Positions 11,692-23,610 of a stretch of DNA of 64,000 nt are shown here, piece after piece. The stretch lies in contig JAESUZ010001712.1 of the NCBI GenBank assembly GCA_017311185.1, positions 62,001 to 126,000 on the forward strand, given 5' to 3'. This DNA comes from Proteles cristata cristata (Eukaryota; Chordata; Mammalia; Carnivora; Hyaenidae). The notes beneath the pieces were generated by a model. That model searched no databases and had not been told where the DNA came from. It saw only the letters and a program-made list of their open reading frames with translations. The number at the start of each line of letters is the position of its first letter. The first letter of the stretch is position 1. A program made the position numbers and the translations under genes.

Positions 11692-11740
<49 letters not shown>
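11610..11740. repeat. compound TA/CA/TG/GA microsatellite with inverted repeat
   Basis: A TA run, CA-rich stretch, TG run (about 11691-11714) and GA run (11715-11740) in succession. Inside it, 11631-11651 and 11660-11680 are perfect 21-base inverted repeats with an 8-base loop, so the tract could extrude a hairpin. Confidence 0.9.
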
Positions 11741-12590
11741 ACAGTCAAGTCATCTCTTGATTCCTGAGGGCCACCTTCTTAAGCCACTGTCCTATTTGTT
11801 AACACAAACTGCATGGCCGTGCCTTAATGTGAAGGGCTACAACAATTTTCCTGAGTTCTCCAAGTGTTTCACATTCTGGTACCAAGTGCTACCACACTCT
11901 GATCTGAACCTCATCTTAGGACCTTCCTTCTAAAGGGACATATGGGCATATCCTCGTCAATGGAGTAAACCAATTACTCCTGCTTCTGGTTTGGTATTTC
12001 TTGGCCCCTCCTGCCAAGTACATACACAAGGAAGAGAGGTCACAATTGATTACCAAAGGTCCTGAAATGTATTGAATCAGTACTCTCCTTCATTTATATC
12101 TAACTCTTCTCCAAAAATCCACTTGACAGTAGTCAATGAGATTCTTCTTTCAAATAATCTTTCTAATATACCTAGCTATACATGCCCCAACATTTTGTAA
12201 CTCTCAAGTCAGTGCAATAAAAACAAGAATTTGTAGTCTTCTGAAGATCTTGTAATGCTTCAATGAATAATGTGCAATTAGTTTGGTAATTTGGGGGCAT
12301 GCGTGCAAAGTGGACACTGGTAAAATGATTTTTAATGTTTTCAAAAAACAGTTTGCCTTTCCTCTGAAGTAGGCTGAATAGTTTTCTCTTTAGTCCTGTT
12401 GACACTATTAATTTGCTTTGCAATTTCTTCCCCCTCCCCATTTGTCTATCACTCTTGCAAACAGAAGCTAGGAAAGCGAGACTTGAGAGCCCTTGTGGAG
12501 AGAGCCATTTGCTCCAGCTGAAGCCAGCAGCAAGGCCAATCAGCCTGAAATCTGAAGTTTTTAGACACATAATAGATCCTTGGCTTATCA
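11741..12590. other. unique noncoding DNA, no feature recognised
   Basis: Includes the longest open frame of the window (139 codons, minus strand, 12172-12591). It has no recognisable domain, and the plus strand here also carries an overlapping 70-codon frame. I judge it chance. Confidence 0.45.
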
Positions 12591-13050
12591 AAGACTCTCA
12601 TCTGATTGGAAAAAATCAAAGGTAAACTTCAGGGCTCATGGAATTAAAAGACAAATGAGATGTCATAATTATCAAAGTGGCTAATTTAGAAAATTAAGCT
12701 GTTCACATAGGTGACATAATTGCTTGTCACAATCACTTTTTCTCATTAGCTTCCTCCATTCAGCACCTACAGGCTGCAAAACAGTCTTTGGCCTTGATCA
12801 CCAGTATGGGTGTTCTTTTGCGGGTTAATGTCACATTGTTTTTCTCATCTCCTATAAGTAATGCATATTTATTAGCAAGTTTATCTGAAGAACAGTTCTA
12901 AAAATCCCAGTCTTTCACAGTTGGGGATTTGGTCATATTTTATATTTGTTTGCGACCAAACATTTTGAAGTAATTAATTACCGAGATAGGATTTATAGAA
13001 CTGATATAGCATATCAGTATTCCATGGAAAACATTAAGAGTTTTGATATA
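12591..13050. other. repeat-free block, candidate conserved noncoding element
   Basis: AT-rich, free of recognised repeats, with several TAAT/ATTA homeodomain-type words ('aggtgacataattgcttgtc', 'taatgcatatttattagcaa'). Conservation is inferred from texture only. Confidence 0.3.
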
Positions 13051-15059
13051 TAGCAATATAAAAAAAAAAAAAACAACTCTCAGAGGTTACATAAAATTTG
13101 TCTTTGTCTTCCCAAATTCTGAATATAGGAAAAAGAAATCTATTTTCAAGACATCGATTTACTTGCCTGATATTTCGTTATTTGATTTCTGTATCTCCAT
13201 CCTAATATAAACAAATTTTCTATAAGAAAATTATTGGTAAGACTGACAGAAATACTGTTTATGTGTCAGCAAGTTCAGAAATTATTAAAGATAATGTCTA
13301 AGAAAGGAAATGAGTCTTGTTTGCTATGTGCTCCTAAAGTGTGTCATTGTAAATGGACAAGGTTGAACATTTTGAATTAAAAACATGAGTATGAGCTTGA
13401 CTCAGATCCTACAGTCTTGTAAAGTTGTAGAACATGGCTGGCATAACTTATAGCGGAACTATATTATGTTATTCCTTTGAAGAGATAATTTATCCTTAAT
13501 GCACATAATAAAGCTGTCATCTGTATATTTTTCTGGAATATTCATATAACTCTGGTGTTTTGATTTCACTAACATTTATTAGTGAGGTAATTATGTTACA
13601 AGAGCTGTTATGGTTATGTGCTAAAAACCAAGAGTTCTGAAAGAAAAAAAAATTTCATCAAATCCCTGAATGCTTGGAGTTTCTATAAACCTTGCCTTTA
13701 CCCATAACTGTACCTGAAGTGGTTGATGTATATACTCTGAGGACCATAGGCATAGAATTTTAAGGAGAATTTATCCTTCAAAGAAATAAATATGAGTCCA
13801 GTCATTATAGTGTTATGTTTATTCTCTTGATGCAGGTAGAGTCGTTGGCAAGAGGAATGGCATCCTAGATGCTCCAAGCAGACAAGGCTGAAGACTTAAA
13901 AGAGGAAAGAGAGAAGGTATATAACTTGTCAGACCTTTCTTTGTCCACTATACCCTTCAGGCTCCAGTAAGATAGCAAAGCCCTGGGGTTGAGTTTGTTT
14001 TGGGTTTTTAAATGAGAAAGTCTGCTAATTTGTGGCAAAGTAGACATTGAAGGTAGAACTCATGGAGACAAGGAAAGCGTCAGAAGAGATGGATAGAGAT
14101 GGTCTTGTGCAGGGTCAGGTGGTAGTGGACTACAATGAGGCAGGATCAAGGAATGGCAGTACCTTGGAGATGTCTCAGTGGAACTAAAAAAGGTAACAGT
14201 AAAATTTGCCCATTTTTATTTTAGCAATTTGACCTTTATTGTTTGCCTCATTGTTTGGAATTTCCATGGAAAGCAGTACAATTGTAGTGCAAAGATTTTC
14301 AAATCATGCTTTGTTTTGAGAGTGACCTAGGCCTTTTGAGTGTCAAAGGCAAAATAGAACTCTAAATTTTCCATCTCTTCAACCTATACAAGTGTGATTG
14401 CACCTGTTTTATACAGTGGACTTCCAGTTTAAGGTTGCATTTAAAGATAGGTTTCATGGCTAAAAATATTTGGAAAATGGCTGGCCCAGTGAGTAGGCCA
14501 GTGTGTATGATAGCACACTTGAAGATAGCGTGCTTGAGATGGTAAAATAATAACAGTTTTGCACAAGAAGTAATGTATCAGCTATGTATCCACCCCATGG
14601 ACACGTCTGTTGTCTACTCAGAAAGACTCTTCCAGCATAAATATTTATTGAGTTCTTCATTACCTGTAACCTGCCCCTCTGGTCAGCCTAAGGTTACCTT
14701 AGACATCATCTGGGAACTTGAGTCACTCATCTTAGCTACTGTTGTGGTTACAGTTAGACTATTTTTCCAATCTCCCAGCCCAAAACCATCATTCTTCACT
14801 TTTGGACTTTCCTGGGATGTGTTGTTAGCAAGCATTGGCCTCATTAGCATCTGATGAACTAAAATTATATCTTAACCAAAATGGGGGAAAACTAGAGAGG
14901 GTCTGTCTTCTGATAACAATTTCAGATGGCAGCAACAAACACAGGAATTCAGGTATTTATGTATTTTGACATTTACAAAATGGATCTTGTACATGATTCT
15001 AGTAAGATTAGGGGATGCATGCTGATTCTGTGATCTATCCTCTTATACACAGTTAGTTA
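13051..15059. other. unique noncoding DNA, no feature recognised
   Basis: About 2 kb of low-repeat sequence with an A13 run near 13060. Open frames of 60-93 codons show no protein resemblance. Confidence 0.45.
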
Positions 15060-15145
15060 AACAGCTTCCTAAGTTACTCAGATAATAAGCAACAAATGGG
15101 ATCTTAACAGAAGTCTGTCTAAAACCAAAGTCTATGCTTTACACT
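15060..15145 (-). mobile_element. possible MIR fragment, antisense
   Basis: 'aagttactcagataataagc' and 'aaccaaagtctatgctttac' resemble the antisense MIR end (aagtaacttgcccaaggtca … caaagcccatgctctt). Weak. Confidence 0.3.
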
Positions 15146-16451
15146 AGTTCCACACCCGATGTGGTCCATGGGCCTTTGCTGGTCTGTAAAGAAAGAAGTC
15201 CAGGAATTGAGAGTCAGTGTTTATAGACATTTCAGAGTAACTTAACAGTAATATTATGCCTGTTGAATAAAATAATAAACGATTGAGGCTTAGAAAGTAC
15301 TTGCCTTGTTTTGTTGTTTCCTACTTTAGTAATACACTCCTATTGTATTTTGTAGAAGTATCATCCATGACAGATTGGAAGACAAGACAAAAACTAATCT
15401 GCTCCACAGATCATTTGAGAGGCATCACACTGCACCAAAATGTCCCTGACTTGTTAGCTTTCCAAATAAAATGGATGTAGTACAGGAAAGGCACGCATGG
15501 CCCCACTATTAGCCCACACCTTCTTACCTTCTGATACAGAGAAGGACGAAGGTTCTCAGCGACTTGGCTCACTTCCACTATTGAATCATTTTTATGTCCA
15601 AGCCTAAGGATGTCCCCATAGCTTTCTCTCCACAGGATGCCTGGGGTGGCTCTGTGTTTCAGTCCCTGTCTCCCAGCTACAAGATCTTCTTCCAGCAGAA
15701 TCAACTTTATCTGGGAGTGAGTTTAATTGGTTTACTCTCTGGATGGATTGGATTGATAAGAGGTTTTCTAATGGCCTGTTAGCTGGGGGAGACACTCCCT
15801 GAAAATAGATCAAATTTATTTATGATGCCCTTTGGCTAGGTGTTTGATTTCCTTTACAAAATGTCATTTGAGTCTTTAAAGGTTTGTCTTTGTGGATTCT
15901 ATAGCTGGCCCGAAGCCATGTTCTCTTAAATGGTGATCAAAAGTGCAGACAATACAAGTGAGTCAATACAAAGTGTGTTCTATTTAAACATATTGCTTGG
16001 TACTTCCTGTTTCATTTTTTAGTTTTTAAAGGCCATGTATTAGAGACTATTACAAACAATTCTATTGTACTGTAATTATGTGCATTTAAATTTATTTGTC
16101 TTATTTTCACTCTTGAGATTCAGAAAAGACTGCCCAGATTCAAATTTACTTGCTTACTTAAATAGCAAATTCATTAAGGAATTTAAGTCATAAAATGGTA
16201 AGATACATTGTCAAAATAAAAGTAAAACTATATCATAATTACGTCCGAAAATTAGAAAGCATTTATGAGGCTCTTGTGTATTAGGGGTCACATTAAAGAT
16301 AGTTTTCTTAGCAACTAGAAATGTCCTTCTGTCTTCTGCAAAACTCTTAGTTTGGGAGAAAATAGTTAAATTGTTTTTTGGCTCTCCTCTTAAGGGAGCA
16401 CCCTGTGAAGTTTAAAATGATCGCAACTCATTGTTTTTAAAACTGTACTCC
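15146..16451. other. unique noncoding DNA, no feature recognised
   Basis: No confident repeat. Overlapping frames of 62-97 codons at 15411-15813 lie on both strands, with no family resemblance. Confidence 0.4.
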
Positions 16452-16666
16452 TGGGTGCCTGGGTAGCTCAGCGGGTTAAGAGTCCAACTGTTGATTTTGG
16501 CTCAAATCATGATCTTAGGATTTATGAGATCGAGTCTAGCATTGGGCTCTGTGCTGAGCACAAAATCTGCTTGGCATTCTCTCTCTCCTTCTCTCTCTCT
16601 TTCCCCTCTCCCATCCTGCTCTCTGTCTCTCAAAATAAATAAATATTTTTTAAATAGAATAAAATA
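16452..16666 (+). mobile_element. SINEC-type SINE, sense
   Basis: Head 'gggtgcctgggtagctcagc', then 'cgggttaagagtccaactgt' and 'gatcgagtctagcattgggc', a CT-rich block and 'aaaataaataaatattt'. Target-site duplication 'aaactgtactcct' upstream versus 'aaattgtactact' downstream. Confidence 0.88.
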
Positions 16667-17047
16667 AAATTGTACTACTGAGATAACATTTAGTTGTTAT
16701 CAGAAGTCAGAGTGTTATGACCAGAAATAAACTTACCATTTTAAAAGGATCACTTGCTTCTGCAAATTAAATCGATCCTAAGTAGCATTTTCCTGACTAT
16801 TGCTTGTATTTGGTGTACTTTTAGTCCCACCGAGGCATCTGCCCCTATGTTATTTTCCAAACAGAGGACCCAAGATCCTGACAGAGACTGTCTCAGCACC
16901 TCCCTCCTGTAAACATTGGTCTTTCATCAACAACGATTATACAAACCAAGCAGAGTTATTTGTGATATCATTTTGACATCATGATCAATATTTGATTTTC
17001 CTTATCAGAAACTTCTCAAAGAACCAAGAGGGTTCTGTCCAATTCTT

Positions 17048-17301
17048 TTTTTTTTTTAAGTTTATATATTTATTTGTTTTGAGAGAGAGGAGAGAGAGAG
17101 AGAGAGAGTGAGAGAGAGAAAGAGTGAGAGAGAGAGAGCGAGCAGAGGGGGGGCAGAGAAAGAGGGAGAGAGAAAGAATCCCAAACAGGTTCCATGCTCA
17201 TTGCAGAGCCTGATATGGGGTCCAATTCCACGAACTGAGAGATCATGACCTAAGCCAATATTGACTCAGGCGCTTAACTGACTGAGCCACCAAGGTGCCC
17301 C
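17048..17301 (-). mobile_element. SINEC_Fc-type SINE, antisense, with expanded GA block
   Basis: T-rich tail, then an unusually long GAGA-rich block (about 17083-17178), 'gatcatgacctaagccaata' and head 'gagccaccaaggtgcccc'. Duplications 'ctgtccaattctttt' (17034-17048) and 'ctgtcaaattctttt' (17303-17317) flank it. Confidence 0.93.
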
Positions 17302-17317
17302 TCTGTCAAATTCTTTT

Positions 17318-18374
17318 AAGCAAAACTGCACATCTCTAGATTCAAAAGGCCAAACTATCAGTTACTGATTATCCAATGGTTTATTAGATCCATTTTGAAA
17401 TACTTTTTGTTAAAGGAAACATTTCTTAGGTGCTAATGAAAACAAGATTATAAAAATGTAGAATTCACTCAAAATAAACAAAATCATTTTGTAGTCACTT
17501 GAAAATCTATTTAAAATTTCCTTTCAAACTAAGGTTATAAGATGATACTTCATGAGAGCATGTATTGAAATAGTGCCTTAGACCAAAGCTATTTCTTCTA
17601 TAAAGTGAAAGCTTAAGAATGGATTACCTGGAAATATTTAGGTATCTGGTACGGCGCTGACGTTGATGAAAAAAATACCCAGCAAGCTCCACAGATTGTG
17701 TTCTGGCTTTCAACTGACCCTGCCCGGAGTCCTCATAGATAGGGATGTCTTTAATTCAGGGTCTTAGATTAGTTAAGTTAAATGCATTGACAGAACAGTT
17801 GACTAAGTTCACATATATTAATAATATCTACCTAATACCTCCTGCAAGTCTTTGTAAATTGCTTTTCTCTCCTGAAACCAAAACGGACTGTAGTCAGAAT
17901 CTCTAGTCTCTTTTGCACAGTTCTTCGGATTCTATACTTGCGTCATGGGAAGAAGTGATTCCCTCTATGATAATAATGCCTCTCGAAGTGTGAGAGCTGG
18001 ACTTGGCTCTCAGACTTACTGAATTGTTTTCTATCGTACAAGGCTCCTCTACTGTCTATCATCAGGCTTGTGGTTGTGGGTCTTCAGCTGTTATCACCTT
18101 TCTTGTACTTCTCACTCTGCCTCTGTGCCTTTGTTCCTTTTAAGGCCCTGCAATCCGTAGCAGAAAAGCAATACTCTTTGCCTTTTTTTTAACCTCTTGT
18201 CCCCTTCTCTTATACTCATCTCTTTGAGCCGATTCTTAGCTAACCACTAGACTATCAGGGATTGAGCTACTTTCTTTATTGCCCAAAATTTGAATTTATT
18301 TCTTGAGGTAACCACTTTTCTCTAGAGTCATCGGTCCCCCTGGTTAGGCATCATGCATGTGAACACTGTGGTAA
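17318..18374. other. unique noncoding DNA, no feature recognised
   Basis: AT-rich and repeat-poor. No supported feature. Confidence 0.4.
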
Positions 18375-18683
18375 GACAGCATTTTGAAACCTTCACCCCA
18401 ACATCTCTGTGTCCTAATTTTCAAGACCTATGAAAATGTTACCTTGCATGATTACATTTAAACACCAGATGTGATTAAATAAAGGGCCCTGAGATAGAGC
18501 TAGAAGATCATCTTTCATTGTCTGATCAGGTCCAATATAATCACAAGGGTCCTTAAGTGGGAGAAGGAGGCAGAAGAGAAGGTCAGATGTGAAAAGGACA
18601 TTCACCTTTGTTAGCTGCAAAGGTGGAAGAAGGGGAGGTAGAACCAAGGAATTCTCGTGGCCTCTAGAAACTGAAAACAGGCA
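18375..18683 (+). mobile_element. MLT1-type (MaLR) LTR, 5' part
   Basis: 'ccaacatctctgtgtcctaa', 'acctatgaaaatgttacctt', 'gatgtgattaaataaagggc' and 'tataatcacaagggtcctta' are in MLT1 LTR order. The LTR continues after the SINE at 18900. Confidence 0.85.
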
Positions 18684-18899
18684 GGGCGCCTGCGTAGCTT
18701 AGTCGGTTCACCGTGCAACTCTTGATTTCAGCAAAGGTCATGATCTCACAGTTTGTGAGATGGAGCCCTGTGTTGGGCTCTGTGCTGACAGCATGGAGCC
18801 TACTTGGGATTCCTTCTTTCCTCCTCTCTCTGCCCTTCCCTGCTTGCTCGCTCTCTTTCTCTCTCTCTCAAAATAAACATTAAAAAAAAAAGAAAGAAA
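18684..18899 (+). mobile_element. SINEC_Fc-type SINE inserted in an MLT1 LTR
   Basis: Head 'gggcgcctgcgtagcttagt', 'aaaggtcatgatctcacagt', CT-rich block and poly-A. Target-site duplication 'gaaactgaaaacaggc' upstream versus 'gaaactgagaagagac' downstream. It is therefore younger than the LTR it splits. Confidence 0.93.
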
Positions 18900-19095
18900 A
18901 GAAACTGAGAAGAGACAAGAAAAATCTTTTACCTAGAGACTCCACAAGGAATACAGTGCTGTCAATGTTCACTTTTAACCTGGTGAGACTCGTGCCCAAC
19001 TTCTGACACACAGACCTGCAATATAGTAAATTTGTGCTGTTCTAAGCTACTAAGTCTCTGCTAATGTGTAACGGCAGTGATAGAACATTAGTATG
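18900..19095 (+). mobile_element. MLT1-type (MaLR) LTR, 3' part
   Basis: Resumes the LTR: 'atagtaaatttgtgctgttc', 'taagctactaagtctctgct', then 'gatagaacattagtatgaac', close to the MLT1 3' terminus. Confidence 0.8.
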
Positions 19096-19764
19096 AACCC
19101 TCTAGACTCTCTACCCAGGGCAGCATGCTGTCAGGGGCTGACAGTTCACATGCGGGTTCTAGTTCTAGCCTCACTGAGCTCGCTGGCTTCCCCAGGCAAG
19201 CGGACACCTCAATCCCTGGGGACATTTTACTAGATCCACTGTTTATCTTAACCTTTCGATTTCAGATCGGGTGGGTGGGGGAGGTTTCTCAGCAAGATTC
19301 TGTCTTCCTGAATCAAACAGACCTCTTAATAAATAAGCTATCTGTATTTTCTCTCAAAAGACTCACCCATTCTCGGTGGCCATGAACACATGCTCATGAT
19401 TGATCTGTAACCGTGGTGGCACATATTTAAAGTGTAGCAGAAAACCGTGTCAGAACTTTTACATCAGTCACTTCTTTCTTTCTCCCTTATGCATATGTCA
19501 CATAAGGCAAATGACTTGTTGGAAATATTAAACGATGCAATGTTTGCATTGGTGTTATTAAAAATGGAATTTGAAGAATTAATACCTAGGAAATCAGTCT
19601 TAAAGCACAAGCTATGTCTCGACAAGATGAGAACATGTCCACACGCCCTTAATAAATTTCTGATTTGACAAAGGAAATTCTGTAATTCTTATTATATCAT
19701 ATATGAGGTGTAGATATACATTTTGTGTATATATACATAGGCATTTATTTATTAGTATTATATT
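19096..19764. other. unique noncoding DNA, no feature recognised
   Basis: Open frames of 86 and 73 codons at 19125-19668 are not protein-like. A TA-rich stretch lies near 19697-19737. Confidence 0.4.
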
Positions 19765-19850
19765 TAATGTTTATTAATAGTTAGCAAGTATTTATTAAGC
19801 ACTTAAAGATTAAGTGTGGGCACACAGGATGGTCTCTGCCACTCACTTCT
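19765..19850 (-). mobile_element. L2 LINE 3'-end fragment, antisense
   Basis: 'agcaagtatttattaagcac' followed by 'gtgggcacacaggatggtct' matches the antisense L2 terminus (caaatatttattgagcacctac). Confidence 0.4.
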
Positions 19851-19892
19851 GAGGCTTGGGGTGAAGGATTCCTCCCTGAAACACTGTGTACA

Positions 19893-20265
19893 GTCAAGGT
19901 TCTTAATTTTTTTCTCTGCCATGAACACTTTTGACAGTTTGGTGTTGCCTATGGGCCCCTTCTCAGTATGTTTTTAAATGAATAAAGGCAAATATATTTC
20001 CTTTAAAGGAAATCTATATTAAAAATATGTAATCACAATACATAAGATACACGCCTCTTTGCTAACACATTTTATAACAAGATCTAAGGAGATTTTCATC
20101 GGTGACATCACAGGTGCTACAAATACAACCGTGATTTGTCGCCTACATTTATAATTGAACAAGGGGCTAGATTTCATTGCAGGAAAAATAAAGATCTAAT
20201 TGTTTCCCGCCACCCCCCATGTTTAAGGACTCCTGGGACTCCGGTTTTAGTTAAATATCCCTGAT
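19893..20265. mobile_element. ancient nonautonomous DNA-transposon-like repeat
   Basis: Left end 'tcaaggttcttaattttttt' and right end 'gttaaatatccctga' form a decayed terminal inverted repeat. The interior ('catgaacacttttgacagtt', 'tgggccccttctcagtatgt', 'atcacaggtgctacaaatac') agrees with a mammalian dispersed repeat I recall but cannot name with certainty. Confidence 0.5.
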
Positions 20266-20672
20266 CTAACGTAATGCCACAGAGTAGCTCCAAAAGAAAT
20301 GATCTTAACATGTTCTAAATCTGGATACCTTTGCTGTATGTTTTTTATGATTATTAATTTTAATTTTGATGGGTCACTTCAAATACATCACATTCTTCTC
20401 TGAGAGAGAAAAAAAAGGAATCTTTAGGGGAAAGAAATCATATCAGTAAAAGGGACAATCTGCTCTTGTCTGTTTATTTATTTATATCTTGCCTTGTTCC
20501 AGGAAGGATTTAAGACGGCTTGTTCCTGTCTAAATTCCTAGAACTTGGTTAATTAAATCTTCTGAAAATGTAAATTAAAATGCAGTAACATTATTTGACA
20601 AATGGGACAAAATTATTATCATCTTTTGAATAATTATGTGATTGGGAATGTCTACATCCTATTTATCTAATC
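20266..20672. other. repeat-free AT-rich DNA
   Basis: No gene. Several TAAT words near 20548-20640, for example 'ggttaattaaatcttctgaa'. Possibly conserved, by texture only. Confidence 0.3.
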
Positions 20673-20730
20673 TGCAATTAAATCATTTATATATGCAATT
20701 AAATCATTTATATCTGCAATACATAAATTC
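20673..20730. repeat. 21-bp-period tandem repeat
   Basis: 'tgcaattaaatcatttatat' occurs exactly at 20673-20692 and 20694-20713, with a partial third copy starting at 20715. Confidence 0.9.
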
Positions 20731-21094
20731 GCATCATCAATAACAGAAAATGTGGCCAATGGCCAAGTTTGTAGCAAGAACAAAATAGCCTGTGTCAGGA
20801 GGAAGGGTCACCAGTGATGTTTTAATTGAAACGCTGACAAATTAAACAAGGGCATAACTCACCCTTTCAGCAAGCAAGTGACACGAAGATTGCCACACTG
20901 AACTGGCACTATTTTGTTTACCCTTTTCTACATATTCTATAATATACACTTGCCTTGTGCAACATCACTGTTAATCACCGAAGTAATGGCTTTCTAGATA
21001 GTTTTTAATCTCTGTTGGGCCAAGTGTCTACATTATTGTGTAAACCTCAATTAACACTGCTACCACAGATTTCCACCTATAGTTGCACACTAAC
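20731..21094. other. unique noncoding DNA, no feature recognised
   Basis: AT-rich sequence without a recognised repeat or a long open frame. Confidence 0.4.
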
Positions 21095-21175
21095 TCAAAA
21101 AAATTCACTAAATATCTAACATGTGCAAAGTAGTGTGCTGAAGCCTGCGTGCTGATAGCCTACAAACTAGCAGTT
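21095..21175 (-). mobile_element. L2 LINE 3'-end fragment, antisense
   Basis: 'cactaaatatctaacatgtg' and 'caaagtagtgtgctgaagcc' follow the antisense L2 end. Short and diverged. Confidence 0.35.
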
Positions 21176-22434
21176 CTGCAAGACCAGCCTCTTTCTCTAT
21201 ATTCTCTAAAGAAACATTGGTCTGACTCTGAGCTTGCTACCTAAACAAAGCAGCAGTAGGGCTCCACCTCCATCTCTCGTGAGATCACACAAAAGTCCCG
21301 AAGACTTCCATGTAACATAGAATATCAGGGCCATCAAGCTACCACCCATGCTGAAACCAATGCAGTCCTTGAATGCTGGTGGCTCTTCATTGTCATGTTT
21401 TTGTGGGACACTGGAATCTTTGCAGAAGATGGAAGGCTGTGTTGGGTGCCTGGGTCTGGCTTCCTGAAGTGCACACACAGCCCTTTCCTTGAGAGTTTTC
21501 CACCTCCCTGGGGTGCCAACGCCAAGCCGTATGAGTGTCCATAACTATTCCTGCAACCTATGGGCCTCTGCCCTCTTCCCATCCTGGAGGAAATCTCTTC
21601 TCGCCTTCTCTTCTTTTGCAACTGAAGGGACACCTTCTTCTCTCTTCTTGCCCTCCAAGGCATCTAGTACTGTCAGCGATCAGTCTAGGCTTGTACAGAA
21701 CAGAGGTGCTGTTCCCTCGAGCCGTCTTCAGTTTTCTCCTTGCACAACCATCCCCTCTCCCACAAAATAGGTCCTTTGTCCATCCTCCAGGAAAAAGAGT
21801 GCAAAACCTGCTTGAAAAGGGAGGAGGATAAAAAAATAGAGTCAGAATAAGCATAAATCAGTATCTCAATAAATTAACCTGCCCTCTTAGAAGATGTGAC
21901 TTTAACTTTTAAGGAGCTAGTGAAGTAGGCTTTTAAATCCAGATATTCTGAAGCCTGGTGAGGATGAAAAAAAATAGCAAAAAGATTTTGTGTTCATATA
22001 GGTTGCATTAATATATTTCTTTCCATATGGCACCCGGTACTTATTAAATTCTTAATTATATTAATAGATATCTAATAAATGTTCTTTGAAGCTAATAATG
22101 AAAATTTAGTAAACAAAAAAAATCTGTGGAACTCTAATTTTATTACTTTTGTTAACAATCTTGAATATGTAAGCCTGTGTAAATTAGAAAGTTTAGAAAT
22201 TTTTTTTACATACCAACTGCATTTTAAAGCCATTGTTTTCCCACTCTTTAATTAGGGACATGTAACAAGTGTCACTATATTATAACACCACCAAAAGCAG
22301 GGAAACTTAGTGTTTCAGTCAATACTACCTTCCCAAAAATAAACGTATAATTTCCAGTGACTTCTTTTAAATATGGATGAGCGTTTGTGAATACCGATTA
22401 TTCACTTGTAGAAGGAACCCAGGTTGTAATTATG
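21176..22434. other. unique noncoding DNA, no feature recognised
   Basis: A pyrimidine-rich, GC-moderate patch at 21490-21830 carries several mutually overlapping frames of 90-109 codons on both strands. With three overlapping candidates and no motif, coding is unlikely. The rest is AT-rich. Confidence 0.4.
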
Positions 22435-22610
22435 TTTACAAAACGCTTACTGTGAGTTAACTAGTGTACTAACTGATTAACATAATGATTTTACTTCATC
22501 CTTCCTGAACTTCCCATTTTTCAGATATGGAAACTGCTGGTGAGCTGGGTCGGACAAGTTGCCCACTCTCGGTGAATGAGGCTGTGGAGTAGTGACAAGG
22601 GGAGGGCTTG
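22435..22610 (-). mobile_element. MIR SINE, antisense
   Basis: 'gcttactgtgagttaactag', 'cccatttttcagatatggaa' and 'actgctggtgagctgggtcg' follow antisense MIR order (cccattttacagatgaggaaactg). Confidence 0.55.
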
Positions 22611-22856
22611 GCAAGGCGGTTTTGTTGGGAGGGGTGTTGAGGACTACACTCCTGGTGGGAGTCAGGAGAGTTATCCTAAAGCTGCATTTGTAGGCGAGCA
22701 TTCTGTTTCCACTGATGAGCAGAGGCTTATTTCGGGTGGCAGCGGCTGATGGAGTTTACAGGGCTATAGCTATTGCCAAAGGGATCCATCAGTACCATCA
22801 TAACCCGCGGTCAGAATTTAAGTCTGAGAAAGTCTGATTCTGGACACCATATTCTT

Positions 22857-23071
22857 TTTTTATTATTATTTATTTTTAATGGTTTTTAAGTGTTTGCTTT
22901 TTTGATAGGGAGGACAAGCAGGGGACGGGCAGAGACAGAGGGAGACGAAGTGTACCAAGAGGGCTCTGCGCTGACAGCAGGGAGCCCAATAGGAGTCTTG
23001 AACTCACAAATCACAAGATCATGAGCTTAGCCAAAGTTGGACATTCAAGTGACTGAGCCACCCAGGTTCTC
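22857..23071 (-). mobile_element. SINEC_Fc-type SINE, antisense
   Basis: T-rich tail, 'gggcagagacagagggagac', 'ctctgcgctgacagcaggga', and head 'gactgagccacccaggttct'. Duplication 'ctggacaccatattctt' (22840-22856) versus 'ctggaccccatgatctt' (23072-23088). Confidence 0.92.
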
Positions 23072-23088
23072 CTGGACCCCATGATCTT

Positions 23089-23387
23089 AACCAATAAGCT
23101 GTGCTAGGAGTCTTGGCCCGAGAGATCACAGGTCCAGTCCCCCTTTTCACAGCCTCAGCTCCAAATCACAGAACACTGATAACCCCTTTTACTGTCCCAG
23201 GCACTGTGTTTGGCTGGGGCACAGAAATGGAGAATGTGGCCTGAGAGACAGACCTTCGGTGAGGCCCTCTGAGGACTCCCAAATCCCTAGATGGTGTTCA
23301 GGTAAGTCTCACCTTATCCTGAGTTCTGGGTCATGTTGAAATGTATTTTAACATAAGCCACTTAAAATGATTTCTTTTTCCTTCTGG
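23089..23387. other. unique noncoding DNA, no feature recognised
   Basis: Moderate GC; nothing recognised. Confidence 0.4.
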
Positions 23388-23610
23388 AGGCAGCGTTGTA
23401 TGGTGTTTAATAGAAACCCTGAAGCCAAGTTACCCCGATTCAAATGCTACCTTATTAACAGATTCATAATATAACCATGGGCAATGAATTTTACCTCCTG
23501 GTGCCATGGTTTTCTCATTTGTAAATTGTGAATATAGTCCTACCTGCCTTGTGGGGCTGTATGGAGATTAATTAATTCTATTGTGTATATCTGATGTCTG
23601 TATTTTACAT
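23388..23610 (+). mobile_element. MIR SINE, sense
   Basis: 'ggaggcagcgttgtatggtg', 'ttcaaatgctaccttattaa', 'ggttttctcatttgtaaatt', then 'tagtcctacctgccttgtgg'. Head, core and 3' region are in order, so this is a nearly complete MIR. Confidence 0.8.

Noticed and set aside
12172..12591. 139-codon minus-strand open frame as a gene
   Set aside because: No known domain, overlaps a plus-strand frame, AT-rich context and no promoter. A frame of this length can arise by chance in 64 kb.
21489..21854. Several overlapping 93-98-codon frames suggesting a coding exon
   Set aside because: Open in three frames on both strands because of pyrimidine-rich composition; no splice-site-bounded, family-like reading.
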